From: Streptomyces nigra
GTDB lineage: Bacteria; Actinomycetota; Actinomycetes; Streptomycetales; Streptomycetaceae
Direction: 5' to 3'
Length of the DNA stretch: 64,000 nt
Assembly (NCBI RefSeq): GCF_003074055.1
Contig: NZ_CP029043.1
Location: 6,750,501 to 6,814,500 of the forward strand
The notes below the pieces were generated by a model that made no database searches, was not told the DNA's origin, and saw only the letters and a program-made list of their open reading frames with translations. This document shows positions 16,615 to 25,473 of this stretch, in pieces (the stretch's first letter is position 1; each line of letters begins with the position of its first letter). Made by a program: the position numbers and the translations under genes.

Positions 16615-17112
16615 ATGCGGGATGTTCCGCGGGTCGAACGCCTCCCCCCGGCGGCGTGCCGCGGCCCGCAGCGCCCGCCCCCGCGCCGCGTACCAGCCGG
16701 CTCCCACCACGACCGCCGTCGCCGGCGCCACCAGGTCGGACGCCGGCCGCTTCCGGTGCACTGGGCCATGCACTTCGGCCGGGCCGCCCTCCTCGGCGTA
16801 CCGCGCTCGGTGATGGCCCGGGCCGGACTGCGCGGACCGGCCGCCTCCGCCAAGTTCACCGTCGTCCGTGTCACCAACGTCCAGATCCTGGAGAACGCCA
16901 CCGGCGTCGGCGCCCCGCCCGCCACCTGGCCCCGCGCCGAACTCGTCGTGGACCTGCTGCACAAGATCGTCTACGGCTTCGCCACCGGCCTCGTCGCCGA
17001 CGCGCTCGCCGCCCGCGAGGGCCTGGGGCCGGGACAACGCCACGCGGCGGCCCACCCCGGCCGCCGGACGGACGCCGGGCCGCTGCCCCGCGAGGCCGCC
17101 CACACCCGCTGA
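16615..17112 (+). pseudogene. Remnant of a membrane protein gene
   Basis: The C-terminal half, from about 16768, reads like a real protein: HFGRAALLGVPRSVM, then RVTNVQILENATGVGAPP and a closing helix VDLLHKIVYGFATGLVADAL. The first 50 codons are Arg/Pro/His-rich low-complexity translation and no frame continues the domain upstream. I read this as a gene that lost its 5' half, or suffered several frameshifts, from a family of small actinomycete membrane proteins. If expressed, the best start would be the ATG at 16768 (114 residues). No ribosome site is evident at either. Confidence 0.45.
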
Positions 17113-17128
17113 GCCGCCGGCCACGCCG

Positions 17129-17467
17129 TCACCGGGCGAGCAGGCACACCAGCCCGCTCGCCCCGCCCACGCAGGCCACGAGGGCGCACGCGGCGAGCGC
17201 GTGCCGGCGGAGCAGTTCCCGCCGCAGCTCCGCGTACCGGGCCTCGTACTCCCCGCGCAGCTGCTCCGTCCGCTCGACGGTGGCGCGCAGCATCCGCCGG
17301 GTGAGGCCGACACGCTGCTGGACGTAGTGCCGGGACACGTCCTCCGCCTGAGCGGTCGTCAGCCACGGCAGGCGCTCGCAGAGCTCCGCCGCCTCCCGGC
17401 ACGCCTGGACATGGTGGTCGTGCACCAGCAGATATCCCGCGGCCTCGTCGGCGACAGCGCTGTCCAC
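17129..17467 (-). CDS. Small one-helix membrane protein coupled to ctaD
   Basis: 112 residues from the GTG at 17467, which has GGAGG 4 nt upstream. A GTG at 17503 overlapping the ctaD stop (GTGA) would give 124. Central region is a long charged helix likely to form a coiled coil (RMLRATVERTEQLRGEYEAR), and the C-terminus is one membrane span (ALAACALVACVGGASGLVCL). Possible partner or assembly factor of the oxidase encoded upstream, judged only by adjacency. No family recognised. Confidence 0.6.
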   Translation of the reverse strand: MDSAVADEAAGYLLVHDHHVQACREAAELCERLPWLTTAQAEDVSRHYVQQRVGLTRRMLRATVERTEQLRGEYEARYAELRRELLRRHALAACALVACVGGASGLVCLLAR

Positions 17468-17499
17468 CTCGCCTCCGGTCGCGGCGTGCCGGCCGTACC

Positions 17500-19212
17500 T
17501 CACTGCTGCGAACCCTCGTGGCCCTCGGCGTCGAGCACATCGCGCTTGCCGGCGTACTCCTTCTGGTCCAGCTGGGCGATGGCCGGGTGGTGCAGGTCGA
17601 AGGCCGGGGACTCGGAGCGGATCCGCGGCAGGGTGTAGAAGTTGTGCCGCGGTGGCGGGCAGGACGTGGCCCATTCCAGCGAACGGCCGTAGCCCCAGGG
17701 GTCGTCGACCTCGACCCGCTTGCCCTGGTGGGCGGTCTTCCAGACGTTGTAGAGGAACGGCAGCGTGGACAGGCCCAGGACGAACGAGCCGATGGTGGAC
17801 ACGGTGTTCAGGGCGGTGAAGCCGTCGGCGGCGAGGTAGTCGGCGTACCTGCGGGGCATGCCCTCCGCGCCGAGCCAGTGCTGCACCAGGAACGTCGTGT
17901 GGAAGCCGATGAACAGCGTCCAGAAGTGGACCTTCTCCAGTCGTTCGTCGAGCATCGTGCCGGTCATCTTGGGCCACCAGAAGCTGAACCCGGCGAACAT
18001 CGCGAAGACGACCGTGCCGAAGACGACGTAGTGGAAGTGGGCGACCACGAAGTAGGAGTCGGTGACGTGGAAGTCCAGCGGGGGCGAGGCGAGCAGGACG
18101 CCGGTCAGACCGCCGAAGAGGAAGGTCACCAGGAAGCCCACCGCCCACAGCATGGGTGGTTCGAAGGAGATCGAGCCCTTCCACAGGGTGCCGATCCAGT
18201 TGAAGAACTTCACCCCGGTGGGGACGGCGATGAGGAAGCTCATGAACGAGAAGAACGGCAGCAGGACGGCACCCGTGGCGAACATGTGGTGGGCCCACAC
18301 GGTCACGGACAGACCGGTGATGGCGATGGTCGCGCCCACCAGACCCATGTAGCCGAAGACCGGCTTGCGGGCGAACACCGGGAAGATCTCGGTGACGACG
18401 CCGAAGAACGGCAGCGCCAGGATGTAGACCTCGGGATGCCCGAAGAACCAGAAGAGGTGCTGCCAAAGGATGGCGCCGCCGTTCTCCGGGTCGAAGACCT
18501 GGGCGCCGAACTTCCGGTCCGCCTCCAGCACCAGCAGCGCGGCGGCGAGGACGGGGAAGGCGAGCAGCACCAGGACCGAGGTGAGCAGCACGTTCCAGGT
18601 GAAGATCGGCATCCGGAACATCGTCATGCCGGGCGCGCGCATGCAGATGATGGTGGTGATGAAGTTGACCGCGCCGAGGATCGTGCCGAAGCCGGACAGG
18701 GCCAAGCCCATGATCCACAGGTCGCCGCCCACGTGCGTGGTGCGCTCGCCACCGCTGAGCGGGGTGTAGGCCGTCCAGCCGAAGTCGGCCGCGCCGTCCG
18801 GTGTGAGGAAGCTGCCCATCACGATCAGGCCGCCCAGCGCGAACAACCAGTACGACAGCATGTTGAGCCGGGGGAAGGCGACGTCGGGGGAGCCGATCTG
18901 CAGCGGCATGATGGCGTTGGCGAACCCGGCGAACGTCGGCGTCGCGAACAGCAGCAGCATGATCGTGCCGTGCAGGGTGAACGACTGGTTGTACTGCTCG
19001 TTCGACATGATCTGCAGTCCGGGCCGGGCCAGTTCCGCCCGGATGAGCATCGCCAGCAGACCACCGATCAGGAAGAACACGAACGACGTGATCAGGTAGA
19101 GGTGACCGATCTTCTTGTGGTCGGTCGTGGTCACCCAGTTGATGACCACCTCTCCTCTGCTGCGGCGCTCCGCCGCGGGTACCGGGGACACGGGTTCGGT
19201 CTGGGTCGCCAT
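17500..19212 (-). CDS. ctaD: Cytochrome c oxidase subunit I
   Basis: 570 residues with about twelve membrane spans, the catalytic haem-copper subunit of an aa3 oxidase. The ligands are in place: His of the low-spin haem in LHGTIMLLLF, the CuB His and cross-linked Tyr in GHPEVYI near 257, HHMFATG near 307, and HFHYVVFG near 391. The ATG at 19212 begins MATQTEPVSP. No ctaC, ctaE or ctaF gene is nearby, so this is an orphan extra copy that presumably uses partners encoded elsewhere. Streptomycetes often carry such a second subunit I. Confidence 0.95.
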   Translation of the reverse strand: MATQTEPVSPVPAAERRSRGEVVINWVTTTDHKKIGHLYLITSFVFFLIGGLLAMLIRAELARPGLQIMSNEQYNQSFTLHGTIMLLLFATPTFAGFANAIMPLQIGSPDVAFPRLNMLSYWLFALGGLIVMGSFLTPDGAADFGWTAYTPLSGGERTTHVGGDLWIMGLALSGFGTILGAVNFITTIICMRAPGMTMFRMPIFTWNVLLTSVLVLLAFPVLAAALLVLEADRKFGAQVFDPENGGAILWQHLFWFFGHPEVYILALPFFGVVTEIFPVFARKPVFGYMGLVGATIAITGLSVTVWAHHMFATGAVLLPFFSFMSFLIAVPTGVKFFNWIGTLWKGSISFEPPMLWAVGFLVTFLFGGLTGVLLASPPLDFHVTDSYFVVAHFHYVVFGTVVFAMFAGFSFWWPKMTGTMLDERLEKVHFWTLFIGFHTTFLVQHWLGAEGMPRRYADYLAADGFTALNTVSTIGSFVLGLSTLPFLYNVWKTAHQGKRVEVDDPWGYGRSLEWATSCPPPRHNFYTLPRIRSESPAFDLHHPAIAQLDQKEYAGKRDVLDAEGHEGSQQ

Positions 19213-19404
19213 CAGATCTCGCAATCGGCACAGGCGTTGACGGGCGGACGGCCGCGAGGCTCGCGCTGGGAGAGGTCACCAGCCTTGCGGAACCTAGTCC
19301 TGTCCGCCCGTCCTCGCGGCGCCCCATCCGTCCTTGGTGCGTCGAACGGCCCAATGATCCATTCGTCCGGGGGGACCCCCGCGTGTCGCGCCGACTGGGG
19401 CGAC

Positions 19405-20034
19405 TCACCCGGCGCCGAGCTCCACCGTGGTCGTGACACGGGTGACGGCGGGCCGCCGCGGCACCGAACCGAACCCGAAGCGCACCGGCGGCTCCACGGG
19501 TGCCAGGGCGCCGAGGTCGCGGCCCTCGAAGGTGGCCGACAGCGACGTCACCGGCCGCAGGTCCCGGGCGCCGTACCACTCGCGGCGCCCGCCCCCGGCG
19601 CTGCCCCGGGTCCGTACGCCCGGCATCAGCACCCGGGCCGGACGGTCCGTCAGGGCGCTCCAGGCGGGACGTCCGGCGAGCGCGCCCGGAACGGCCCGGA
19701 GCAGATGCCCGAGCGTGCTGCGCCCGCCGGTCGTGAACCGCAGCCGCAACGGCTCGGCGGCGACCGTCCACACCCGGCCGGCGACCGTCACCTCGACCGG
19801 GACGACCCGCACGGTGTCGAACGCGTAGGTCGCCCCGACGAAGTCGGCCGTCTCGGGCGTCGGCGCAAGCAACAGCCGTTCCCCGTCGGCCCGTTCGAGC
19901 ATGACGTCGGAGAACGGGCCGAACGGCGACCGCGGCCAGTGCCCGACGACGATCCGCACCCCGGACGTGGTGCCCAGACCGGCGATCCAGCCGTCGAAGC
20001 GCAGCCGGCGCCCCCGCGCGGGCGTCCCGCTCAT
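19405..20034 (-). CDS. Conserved hypothetical protein coupled to a YbdK ligase
   Basis: 209 residues rich in beta-strand pattern: RLRFDGWIAGLGTTSGVRIVVGHW at the N-terminus and TYAFDTVRVVPVEVTVAGR in the middle. No signal peptide or catalytic motif that I recognise. Its ATG overlaps the stop of the upstream ligase (ATGA), so the two are translationally coupled and probably act together. Function unknown. Confidence 0.7.
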   Translation of the reverse strand: MSGTPARGRRLRFDGWIAGLGTTSGVRIVVGHWPRSPFGPFSDVMLERADGERLLLAPTPETADFVGATYAFDTVRVVPVEVTVAGRVWTVAAEPLRLRFTTGGRSTLGHLLRAVPGALAGRPAWSALTDRPARVLMPGVRTRGSAGGGRREWYGARDLRPVTSLSATFEGRDLGALAPVEPPVRFGFGSVPRRPAVTRVTTTVELGAG

Positions 20035-21110
20035 CCGACGATCAGCTCCGTCACGGCCCGCAGGCCCCCCTCGTTCAGGGCGGCGCGCTGCCGGTCGGCG
20101 CCGGTCCCGTCCTGCAGCAGCCGGTGGACCAGACCCGACACCATCCGGGTGTCGCCGGCCTCCTCCAGGGCCGGGGAGACATGCCGCAGCAGCTGGTACA
20201 GCACGTCACCGGCGCGCCGGGTCTCGCCGTGGGGGTCGACGAGCGTGCCGTTCAGACCGTGCCGGGCGGCATGCCAGAGCGCGGCCCGCAGCAGCTCCGG
20301 CGCGACGTCGGGCGCGGGCGCCCCGGCCTCGACCGACGCCAGTTCCGTACGGACGAGGGCGCGGACCAGACCGGCGAACATGACCGCGTCGTCCGGGCGC
20401 AACTGCACGTCCAGGCAGCGCACCTCGATCGTCGGATAGCTCGCCGAGAGGCGCACCAGCCAGTACAGCTGGCCGACGTCCGCGATCAGACCGCTCTTCA
20501 GCAGCCGCTGCACCCGCCGGTCGTAGTCGGCCACGTCCGCGAAGTACGGCGGCATCCCGCTGACCGGCCAGCGGTCGAACACCACCGTGCGCCAGCTGGC
20601 GAAGCCGGTGTCGTGGCCGTCCCACAGCGGGGAGTTCGCCGCCATGGCCGTCAGCACCGGAAGCCAGACCAGCAGCCGGTTCATCACCTGCAGGCCCTCC
20701 TCGCGGCCGGGGACGGCCACATGGACGTGCATGCCGTTGACCAGCTGCTCCGCCACCAGCTGGGGCGCCTGCGAGCGCATCGCCCGGTAGCGGGCCTTGT
20801 CCGTGACGGCCACCGGCCGCCCGTGCCGCAGCGGCGACGTCCCGCAGGGCGCGAGCCGGCAGCCGTACCGTTCGGCCGCCGCGCCGACGGCGTGCCGCAG
20901 CCGCAGCAGATGCCCGCCCGCCTCCTCCAGCGTCTCGCAGACCGGGGTCGCCACCTCGACCTGGGCCTGCAGCAGCTCGCTCTGCACCTCCTGGTCGCCC
21001 ACGAAGGGCGCGAGGCCCGCCGCCGCGCGGACCTTGTCGGCCGCGGGCACGGGCAGGCCCGTGACCGGGTCGAGCAGCAGGTACTCCTCTTCCACACCGA
21101 TCGTCGTCAT
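20031..21110 (-). CDS. YbdK-type carboxylate-amine ligase (GCS2 family)
   Basis: 359 residues beginning MTTIGVEEEYLLLDPVTGLP, the classic start of this family. Further blocks are NGMHVHVAVPGREE near 125, YWLVRLSASYPTIEVRCLD near 225 and HAARHGLNGTLVDPHG near 300. It is a paralogue of the enzyme at 10778-11956, from which it is clearly diverged. Such enzymes ligate glutamate or another carboxylate to an amine with ATP; the physiological substrate is unknown. It forms a two-gene operon with the downstream hypothetical gene. The upstream signal GAAAG is weak. Confidence 0.88.
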   Translation of the reverse strand: MTTIGVEEEYLLLDPVTGLPVPAADKVRAAAGLAPFVGDQEVQSELLQAQVEVATPVCETLEEAGGHLLRLRHAVGAAAERYGCRLAPCGTSPLRHGRPVAVTDKARYRAMRSQAPQLVAEQLVNGMHVHVAVPGREEGLQVMNRLLVWLPVLTAMAANSPLWDGHDTGFASWRTVVFDRWPVSGMPPYFADVADYDRRVQRLLKSGLIADVGQLYWLVRLSASYPTIEVRCLDVQLRPDDAVMFAGLVRALVRTELASVEAGAPAPDVAPELLRAALWHAARHGLNGTLVDPHGETRRAGDVLYQLLRHVSPALEEAGDTRMVSGLVHRLLQDGTGADRQRAALNEGGLRAVTELIVG

Positions 21111-21352
21111 CGGTCGCTTTCTGTTCCGCCCCGTCGCCGGAGCCTCTGTCTCCACGGTGGCCCGCCCCGCAGCCGGGCGCACGCCCACCGGGTGACGAGT
21201 GCCGCGCGAACCGCACCGGAAACCGCCGAGGGCCGAGTACGCGACACGCGGGTAGTGATCAGCGCCCGGCGGGGGTACTGCGGTGGGTCCGGAGGAGTCG
21301 GGAACGCCTGCCGAGGCGGGGCGGCCTCCGGGCCCCGCCGGACGGGACGGTC

Positions 21353-22210
21353 ATGACGCCGCTCAGCGACGACACCACCGACGACGCGGTCGACCTCCAC
21401 TTCGTCGGCAACGCCACCCTGGTGATCCGCTACGGCGGTCTCACCCTGCTCACCGATCCCAACTTCCTGCACCGCGGCCAGTACGCCCACCTCGGGTACG
21501 GCCTGTGGAGCCGCCGGCTGACCGAGCCCGCCCTGGACGGCCGCGACCTGCCCCGGCTGGACGGGATCGTGCTCTCGCATCTGCACGGCGACCACTGGGA
21601 CCGGCGCGCGAGCCGGTACCTGGACCACACCGTGCCGGTGGTCACCACCCCGCACGCCGCGCGCCGGCTGCGGGTCCTGCACCGCTTCCCCCGCACGGCG
21701 GGGATACGGACCTGGCGGGGGCTCGCCCTGACCAACGGCCGCGCACAGGTGAGGATCACGGCGCTGCCCGGCCGGCACGCGGGCAACGCGGCCCTGCGGG
21801 CGCTGCTGCCCCCGGTGATGGGCAGCATGCTGGAGTTCGGCCCGGAGGGCGGTCCGGTCAGGGTGCGGCTGTACCTCTCGGGCGACACCCTCCTGTACGA
21901 CGGCCTGGACGAGATCACCCGGCACTTCCCGGCAGCCGACCTCGCCGTCCTGCACCTCGGCGGGACGACCCTGCCGGGCGGCTTCGTGGTCACCATGGAC
22001 GGCGCACAGGGCGCCGAACTGGCCCGCCGTCTGGCCCCGCACCGGATCCTGCCGGTGCACTACGACGACTACACGGTGATGCGCTCCCCGCTGTCCGCGT
22101 TCCTCGACGAGGTGCGGTCGCTCGGCCTGTCCGACCGGCTGATGCCCTGCCGGCACGGCCAGCGCCTCCTCGTGCCGGCGGCGAGGGGCGCGGTGCCTTC
22201 GTCCGTGTAA
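21353..22210 (+). CDS. MBL-fold metallo-hydrolase (UlaG/NAPE-PLD-like)
   Basis: 285 residues. The metal-binding HxHxDH motif is present as SHLHGDHWD near residues 81-87, further metal ligands are suggested by the GRHAGN segment near 140 and SGDTLLYDG near 180, and LPVHYDDY near 235 supplies the last His. The N-terminal FVGNATLVIRYGGLTLLTDPN is typical of the UlaG-like/NAPE-PLD-like branch (lactonase or phosphodiesterase). The substrate is not evident. It stands alone, converging on a hypothetical gene. Confidence 0.85.
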   Translation: MTPLSDDTTDDAVDLHFVGNATLVIRYGGLTLLTDPNFLHRGQYAHLGYGLWSRRLTEPALDGRDLPRLDGIVLSHLHGDHWDRRASRYLDHTVPVVTTPHAARRLRVLHRFPRTAGIRTWRGLALTNGRAQVRITALPGRHAGNAALRALLPPVMGSMLEFGPEGGPVRVRLYLSGDTLLYDGLDEITRHFPAADLAVLHLGGTTLPGGFVVTMDGAQGAELARRLAPHRILPVHYDDYTVMRSPLSAFLDEVRSLGLSDRLMPCRHGQRLLVPAARGAVPSSV

Positions 22211-22226
22211 GCGGCCCCGGGCGTCG

Positions 22227-22712
22227 TCACACGGGGAGCAGCGCCGGGCCGATCTGGCGGCGGCGCAGCTCCTCCAGGGCGCCCTGCTGATGCCGGGCCC
22301 GCTCCAGGAGGTGGTCCAGCAGATCCGGGTCGAGGCGCGTGTCGCGGTCGGCGAGGTCCCGCAGCGTCTGCCACAGGGCCGCCCTGCCCTCCGCGTCCAG
22401 CCGCAGCGCCTCCAGCTCCACCAGGGAACTCAGCGGGGAGCGGCGGACGATGCGGCCGTTGCCCTTGAGCCGGCCCAGCCGCTCGGCCAGCCGGCCCGCC
22501 CGGACCTTGTACGACCGCACGGGCACGTCGAGGCGCTCCATGAGCCCGATCAACGCGGCCCGGTCCTCGGCCAGCTCCTCGGCGTACGGCTCCAGGGCCG
22601 ACCCGAGGCCCGTCCCGGAGGCGGACCGCGCCATGTACCGGGACCGCTCGGCGCCCCCGGTGGCGGCGGCCAGATGGTCGTTCAGATAGATCCCCAGCAG
22701 AGACGTGTTCAT
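22227..22712 (-). CDS. Conserved all-helical hypothetical protein
   Basis: 161 residues with a predicted all-alpha pattern: SLLGIYLNDHLAAATGGAE, then a long helix RSPLSSLVELEALRLDAEGR and a C-terminal helix HLLERARHQQGALEELRRRQ. The layout of about four helices suggests a ferritin-like or other helical bundle, but metal ligands are not obvious. A GGAGGAG ribosome site lies 5-6 nt before the ATG. It starts 19 bp after the P450 gene on the same strand, so it is likely its operon partner. Function unknown. Confidence 0.7.
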   Translation of the reverse strand: MNTSLLGIYLNDHLAAATGGAERSRYMARSASGTGLGSALEPYAEELAEDRAALIGLMERLDVPVRSYKVRAGRLAERLGRLKGNGRIVRRSPLSSLVELEALRLDAEGRAALWQTLRDLADRDTRLDPDLLDHLLERARHQQGALEELRRRQIGPALLPV

Positions 22713-22731
22713 CAGGTCTCCTCCCGGCGCC

Positions 22732-23997
22732 TCAGGCGGGCACCGCGTCGGGCGCCGGGACCGGCGCGCGGACGGCTTCCAGGACCAGGCCGCTGCGCAC
22801 CCGCGACGGCAGCCGGTTGAGCGGGATCCGCAGATCCTGCCCGGGCACCCGGTACTCCAACCGGGCCAGCCGCGGCGCGAGGACCGACAGCAGCGCCACC
22901 GTGATGTCCTCGCCGGGGCACCGGTGGCCCGCCGCCGGGTCGCCGCCGCCCTGCGGGACCAGCTCGTCGCGCCGGGGCGTCCGGCCCAGGAACCGCTCCG
23001 GGTCGAAGGTGTACGGGTCGCTCCACAGGTCCGGGTCGTGGTTCTGGCCGAACAGGTCGAGAAGGATCAGCGTGCCGGCCGGGATCGGCTCGCCCTCCCA
23101 CTCCAGATCGGTGGTGGCCCGGCCGCCGACGAACGGCGCGAACGGGTAGAAGCGCCGCAGCTCGTGGGCGTACGCCACGGCGTACGCCGGATCGTCCCGC
23201 GCCAGCCGCTCCCGGACCTCCGGCCGGTGGTGCAGCGCGTGCCCGGCGTAGGTGACGAACCAGGCGACCGCGGCGGTCGGCCGGATCACATTGAGCAGCT
23301 CGACCGCGGCCGTGTGCGGGTCCAGCGGCCGGCCGTCGGCGTCGCGGTGCCGGACGACGACGTCCAGCGCGGACCCCTCGGGCGCGCCCGCGGTGCCGGC
23401 CCGGACGTCCTCCACGAGACGGCACAGCCAGGCCTCGCTCCGGGAGCGTGCGCGCCGGGCCCGCCAGTGCCGCGGGCCGGGCGTGGCGAACCCGTCGACC
23501 ATGGCGACCAGGTCGCGGGCCACGCCGTCCACGTCGTCCACCGGGACGCCGGCCCACCGGCAGACGCCCCGGGTGAGCACCCGGCTCGCCTCGTCGAACA
23601 GGACCACGGACGGCCGCGCGCACCAGGTCGGCACCGCCTCGTCCCAGGCCGCGCCGACACTCTCCACCACCCCGGTCACGGCCTCCCGCCCGGTGAGCAG
23701 GTCCAGGAACATGCCCTTGCGGGCCCGGTGCTCCGCGCCGTCCAGGGTGTGCACGGCCCCGTGGCCGAACAGCGTGCTCAGCACCGGGCCGGGCAACGCC
23801 GTCCGGCGGGCCACATGCCGTTCGTCGTAGAAGAACCGCACCGCCTCCGGGCCCCGCAGGGCGACGGTGTGCCGGCCCATCACCCGGGCCCGGACGAGCG
23901 AGCGCGCGGTGCGGGCCCGGCGGTCGGGGAGCCAGGCGTATCCCTTGGCCAGCAGGGCCAGTGAGCTGTCCGCGATCGGGGCGCTACCGAGATGCAT
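22732..23997 (-). CDS. CYP152-type cytochrome P450 (fatty-acid peroxygenase)
   Basis: 421 residues. The haem-binding loop is QGGGDPAAGHRCPGED with the thiolate Cys near residue 359. The I-helix lacks the usual acid-Thr pair and instead reads VIRPTAAVAW with Arg near 238. In CYP152 enzymes this Arg binds the fatty-acid carboxylate, which itself acts as acid-base so that H2O2 drives alpha/beta-hydroxylation or decarboxylation. No redox partner gene is nearby, as expected for a peroxygenase. The ATG at 23997 gives the family's usual length. It is divergent from an SDR gene. Confidence 0.85.
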   Translation of the reverse strand: MHLGSAPIADSSLALLAKGYAWLPDRRARTARSLVRARVMGRHTVALRGPEAVRFFYDERHVARRTALPGPVLSTLFGHGAVHTLDGAEHRARKGMFLDLLTGREAVTGVVESVGAAWDEAVPTWCARPSVVLFDEASRVLTRGVCRWAGVPVDDVDGVARDLVAMVDGFATPGPRHWRARRARSRSEAWLCRLVEDVRAGTAGAPEGSALDVVVRHRDADGRPLDPHTAAVELLNVIRPTAAVAWFVTYAGHALHHRPEVRERLARDDPAYAVAYAHELRRFYPFAPFVGGRATTDLEWEGEPIPAGTLILLDLFGQNHDPDLWSDPYTFDPERFLGRTPRRDELVPQGGGDPAAGHRCPGEDITVALLSVLAPRLARLEYRVPGQDLRIPLNRLPSRVRSGLVLEAVRAPVPAPDAVPA

Positions 23998-24148
23998 GCG
24001 GGCCGGGTGCCCGGCGGCCCCCACCGGAAACGCCGCACCGGGACCACCCGGGCGCCCGGTATGGCCCGTGCGGGGCGGGGTACGCGGAGCCTCCTCAGGA
24101 CGCCGGCGGCTCATCGGCCCGGTGCAGGACGCGACGTGTGGAGCCCCG

Positions 24149-24973
24149 ATGGGATCACAGCACGAGGACAGCCCCGGCGACGGCGTCACCCCGGTGGCCG
24201 TCGTCACCGGTTCCGACTCCGGGATCGGCCGTGCCACCGCCGTACGTCTCGCCGAGGCCGGCATGGACGTCGGCATCACCTGGCACACCGACCGCGAGGG
24301 GGCGCTGCGCACCGCCGACGAGGTCCGGGCCACCGGCCGCAGGGCCGCCGTCGAGCAGCTGGACCTCACCCGGCTGCCAGGGGCCGCCGACGTGGTCGAC
24401 CGGCTGGCCGGCTCGCTCGGCCGGATCGACGTGCTGGTCAACAACGCGGGGACGGGCACCATGACGCCGTTCCTGGAACTGGACCACGACACGGTCCGCG
24501 ATGTCCTCGACGTCGACCTGATGGGGCCCTTCCTGTGCTCGCAGCGGGCCGCGCACCGCATGATCCGGCAGGGGAGCGGCGGCCGGATCGTCAACGTCAC
24601 CAGCGTCCACGAGCATCAGCCGCGGGTGGGCGCGGCGCCCTACTGCGCGGCCAAGGCCGGGCTCGGGCTGCTCACCCAGGTGATGGCGCTGGAGCTGGCC
24701 GAGCACGGGATCACGGTGAACGCCGTCGCGCCGGGCGAGATCGCGACGCCGATGACGGGCCAGACCGACACCGACGTGTCCCACGAGAGCAGGCCGGGCG
24801 TGCCTCTGGGGCGTCCCGGTGACGCACGCGAGGTCGCGGCGGTGATCGCGTTCCTCGCCGGTCCGGACGCCTCCTACGTCACGGGCGCCTCGTGGGCGGT
24901 CGACGGCGGCATGCTGCGGATGGGCCCGCAGGCCGGCTCCCATCTGCCGGACGACTCCTGGCGCCGCCCCTGA
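24149..24973 (+). CDS. Short-chain dehydrogenase/reductase
   Basis: 274 residues. The NAD(P)-binding motif is VVTGSDSGIGRAT near 17-29, NNAG near 96, catalytic Ser in NVTSVHEH near 143 and YCAAKAG (Tyr/Lys) near 158. The C-terminal YVTGASWAVDGGM is typical of classical SDRs. It starts 151 bp from the divergent P450 gene. GGAG lies about 6 nt before the ATG. The substrate is unknown; such SDRs are often ketoacyl-reductase or glucose dehydrogenase annotated. Confidence 0.88.
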   Translation: MGSQHEDSPGDGVTPVAVVTGSDSGIGRATAVRLAEAGMDVGITWHTDREGALRTADEVRATGRRAAVEQLDLTRLPGAADVVDRLAGSLGRIDVLVNNAGTGTMTPFLELDHDTVRDVLDVDLMGPFLCSQRAAHRMIRQGSGGRIVNVTSVHEHQPRVGAAPYCAAKAGLGLLTQVMALELAEHGITVNAVAPGEIATPMTGQTDTDVSHESRPGVPLGRPGDAREVAAVIAFLAGPDASYVTGASWAVDGGMLRMGPQAGSHLPDDSWRRP

Positions 24974-24989
24974 TGGGGCGGGCGGGCCG

Positions 24990-25313
24990 TCAGGGGCTCG
25001 TCGGCTGCACCACCCGGTGGTGCGGGTTCACCCGGCTCACCGAGGCGGTCAGGGCGGAGCGCAGGTCCTCGGGCAGTTGTCCGTCGTGCGGCCAGCGGAC
25101 GATGTGCTCGGCCACCTCCCGCAGCTTGGTGTTGGTGTGCTGGGAGACCTCCTTGAGGACGTCCCAGGCCGTGTCGGGACGCACCCCGCCGTAGGCGATC
25201 ACCACGCCGATCGCCTGGTCCACGATCGCGTGCGAGAAGACGGCGTGCTGGAGCTGCGCGACCTCTTCCCGCAGCGCCGCGATCGTCTCGTCGCTCTCCA
25301 CCTGCTCTGACAT
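24990..25313 (-). CDS. ANTAR-domain RNA-binding antiterminator
   Basis: 107 residues. A short coiled-coil N-terminus (ETIAALREEVAQLQHAVFS) leads into an ANTAR domain with the consensus-like IVDQAIGVVIAYGGVRPDTA and LKEVSQHTNTKLREVAEHI. ANTAR proteins bind dual-hexaloop RNA hairpins and prevent transcription termination. There is no PAS, GAF or receiver domain, so its input is unclear. It is divergent from the AraC-type gene. A broken second ANTAR gene lies at about 26490-26760. Confidence 0.85.
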   Translation of the reverse strand: MSEQVESDETIAALREEVAQLQHAVFSHAIVDQAIGVVIAYGGVRPDTAWDVLKEVSQHTNTKLREVAEHIVRWPHDGQLPEDLRSALTASVSRVNPHHRVVQPTSP

Positions 25314-25439
25314 GGCGAAATGGCTCTCCGGGAGGTCAGTCGTGCCGTTACTGACACGCTCCCCCCGATCCGCGTCGAAGAGGGTGCAGGGAACGAATTC
25401 TCGCAGTGGTGGCTGTACGGAAAACGAAATGGGATCCTT

Positions 25440-25473
25440 CGAAGTCGAAGTCGAAGTCGAAGTCGAAGTCGAA
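25440..25473 (+). repeat. GAAGTC hexamer microsatellite
   Basis: GAAGTC is repeated five times followed by GAAG, in the 213-bp region between the divergent ANTAR and AraC-type genes, ending about 55 bp before the AraC start. Copy-number change by slippage would alter promoter spacing rather than reading frame. Confidence 0.85.

Noticed and set aside
17518..20439. Plus-strand frame of more than 900 codons opposite ctaD and YbdK genes
   Set aside because: Antisense to proteins with complete family signatures; His/Arg/Gly-rich translation.
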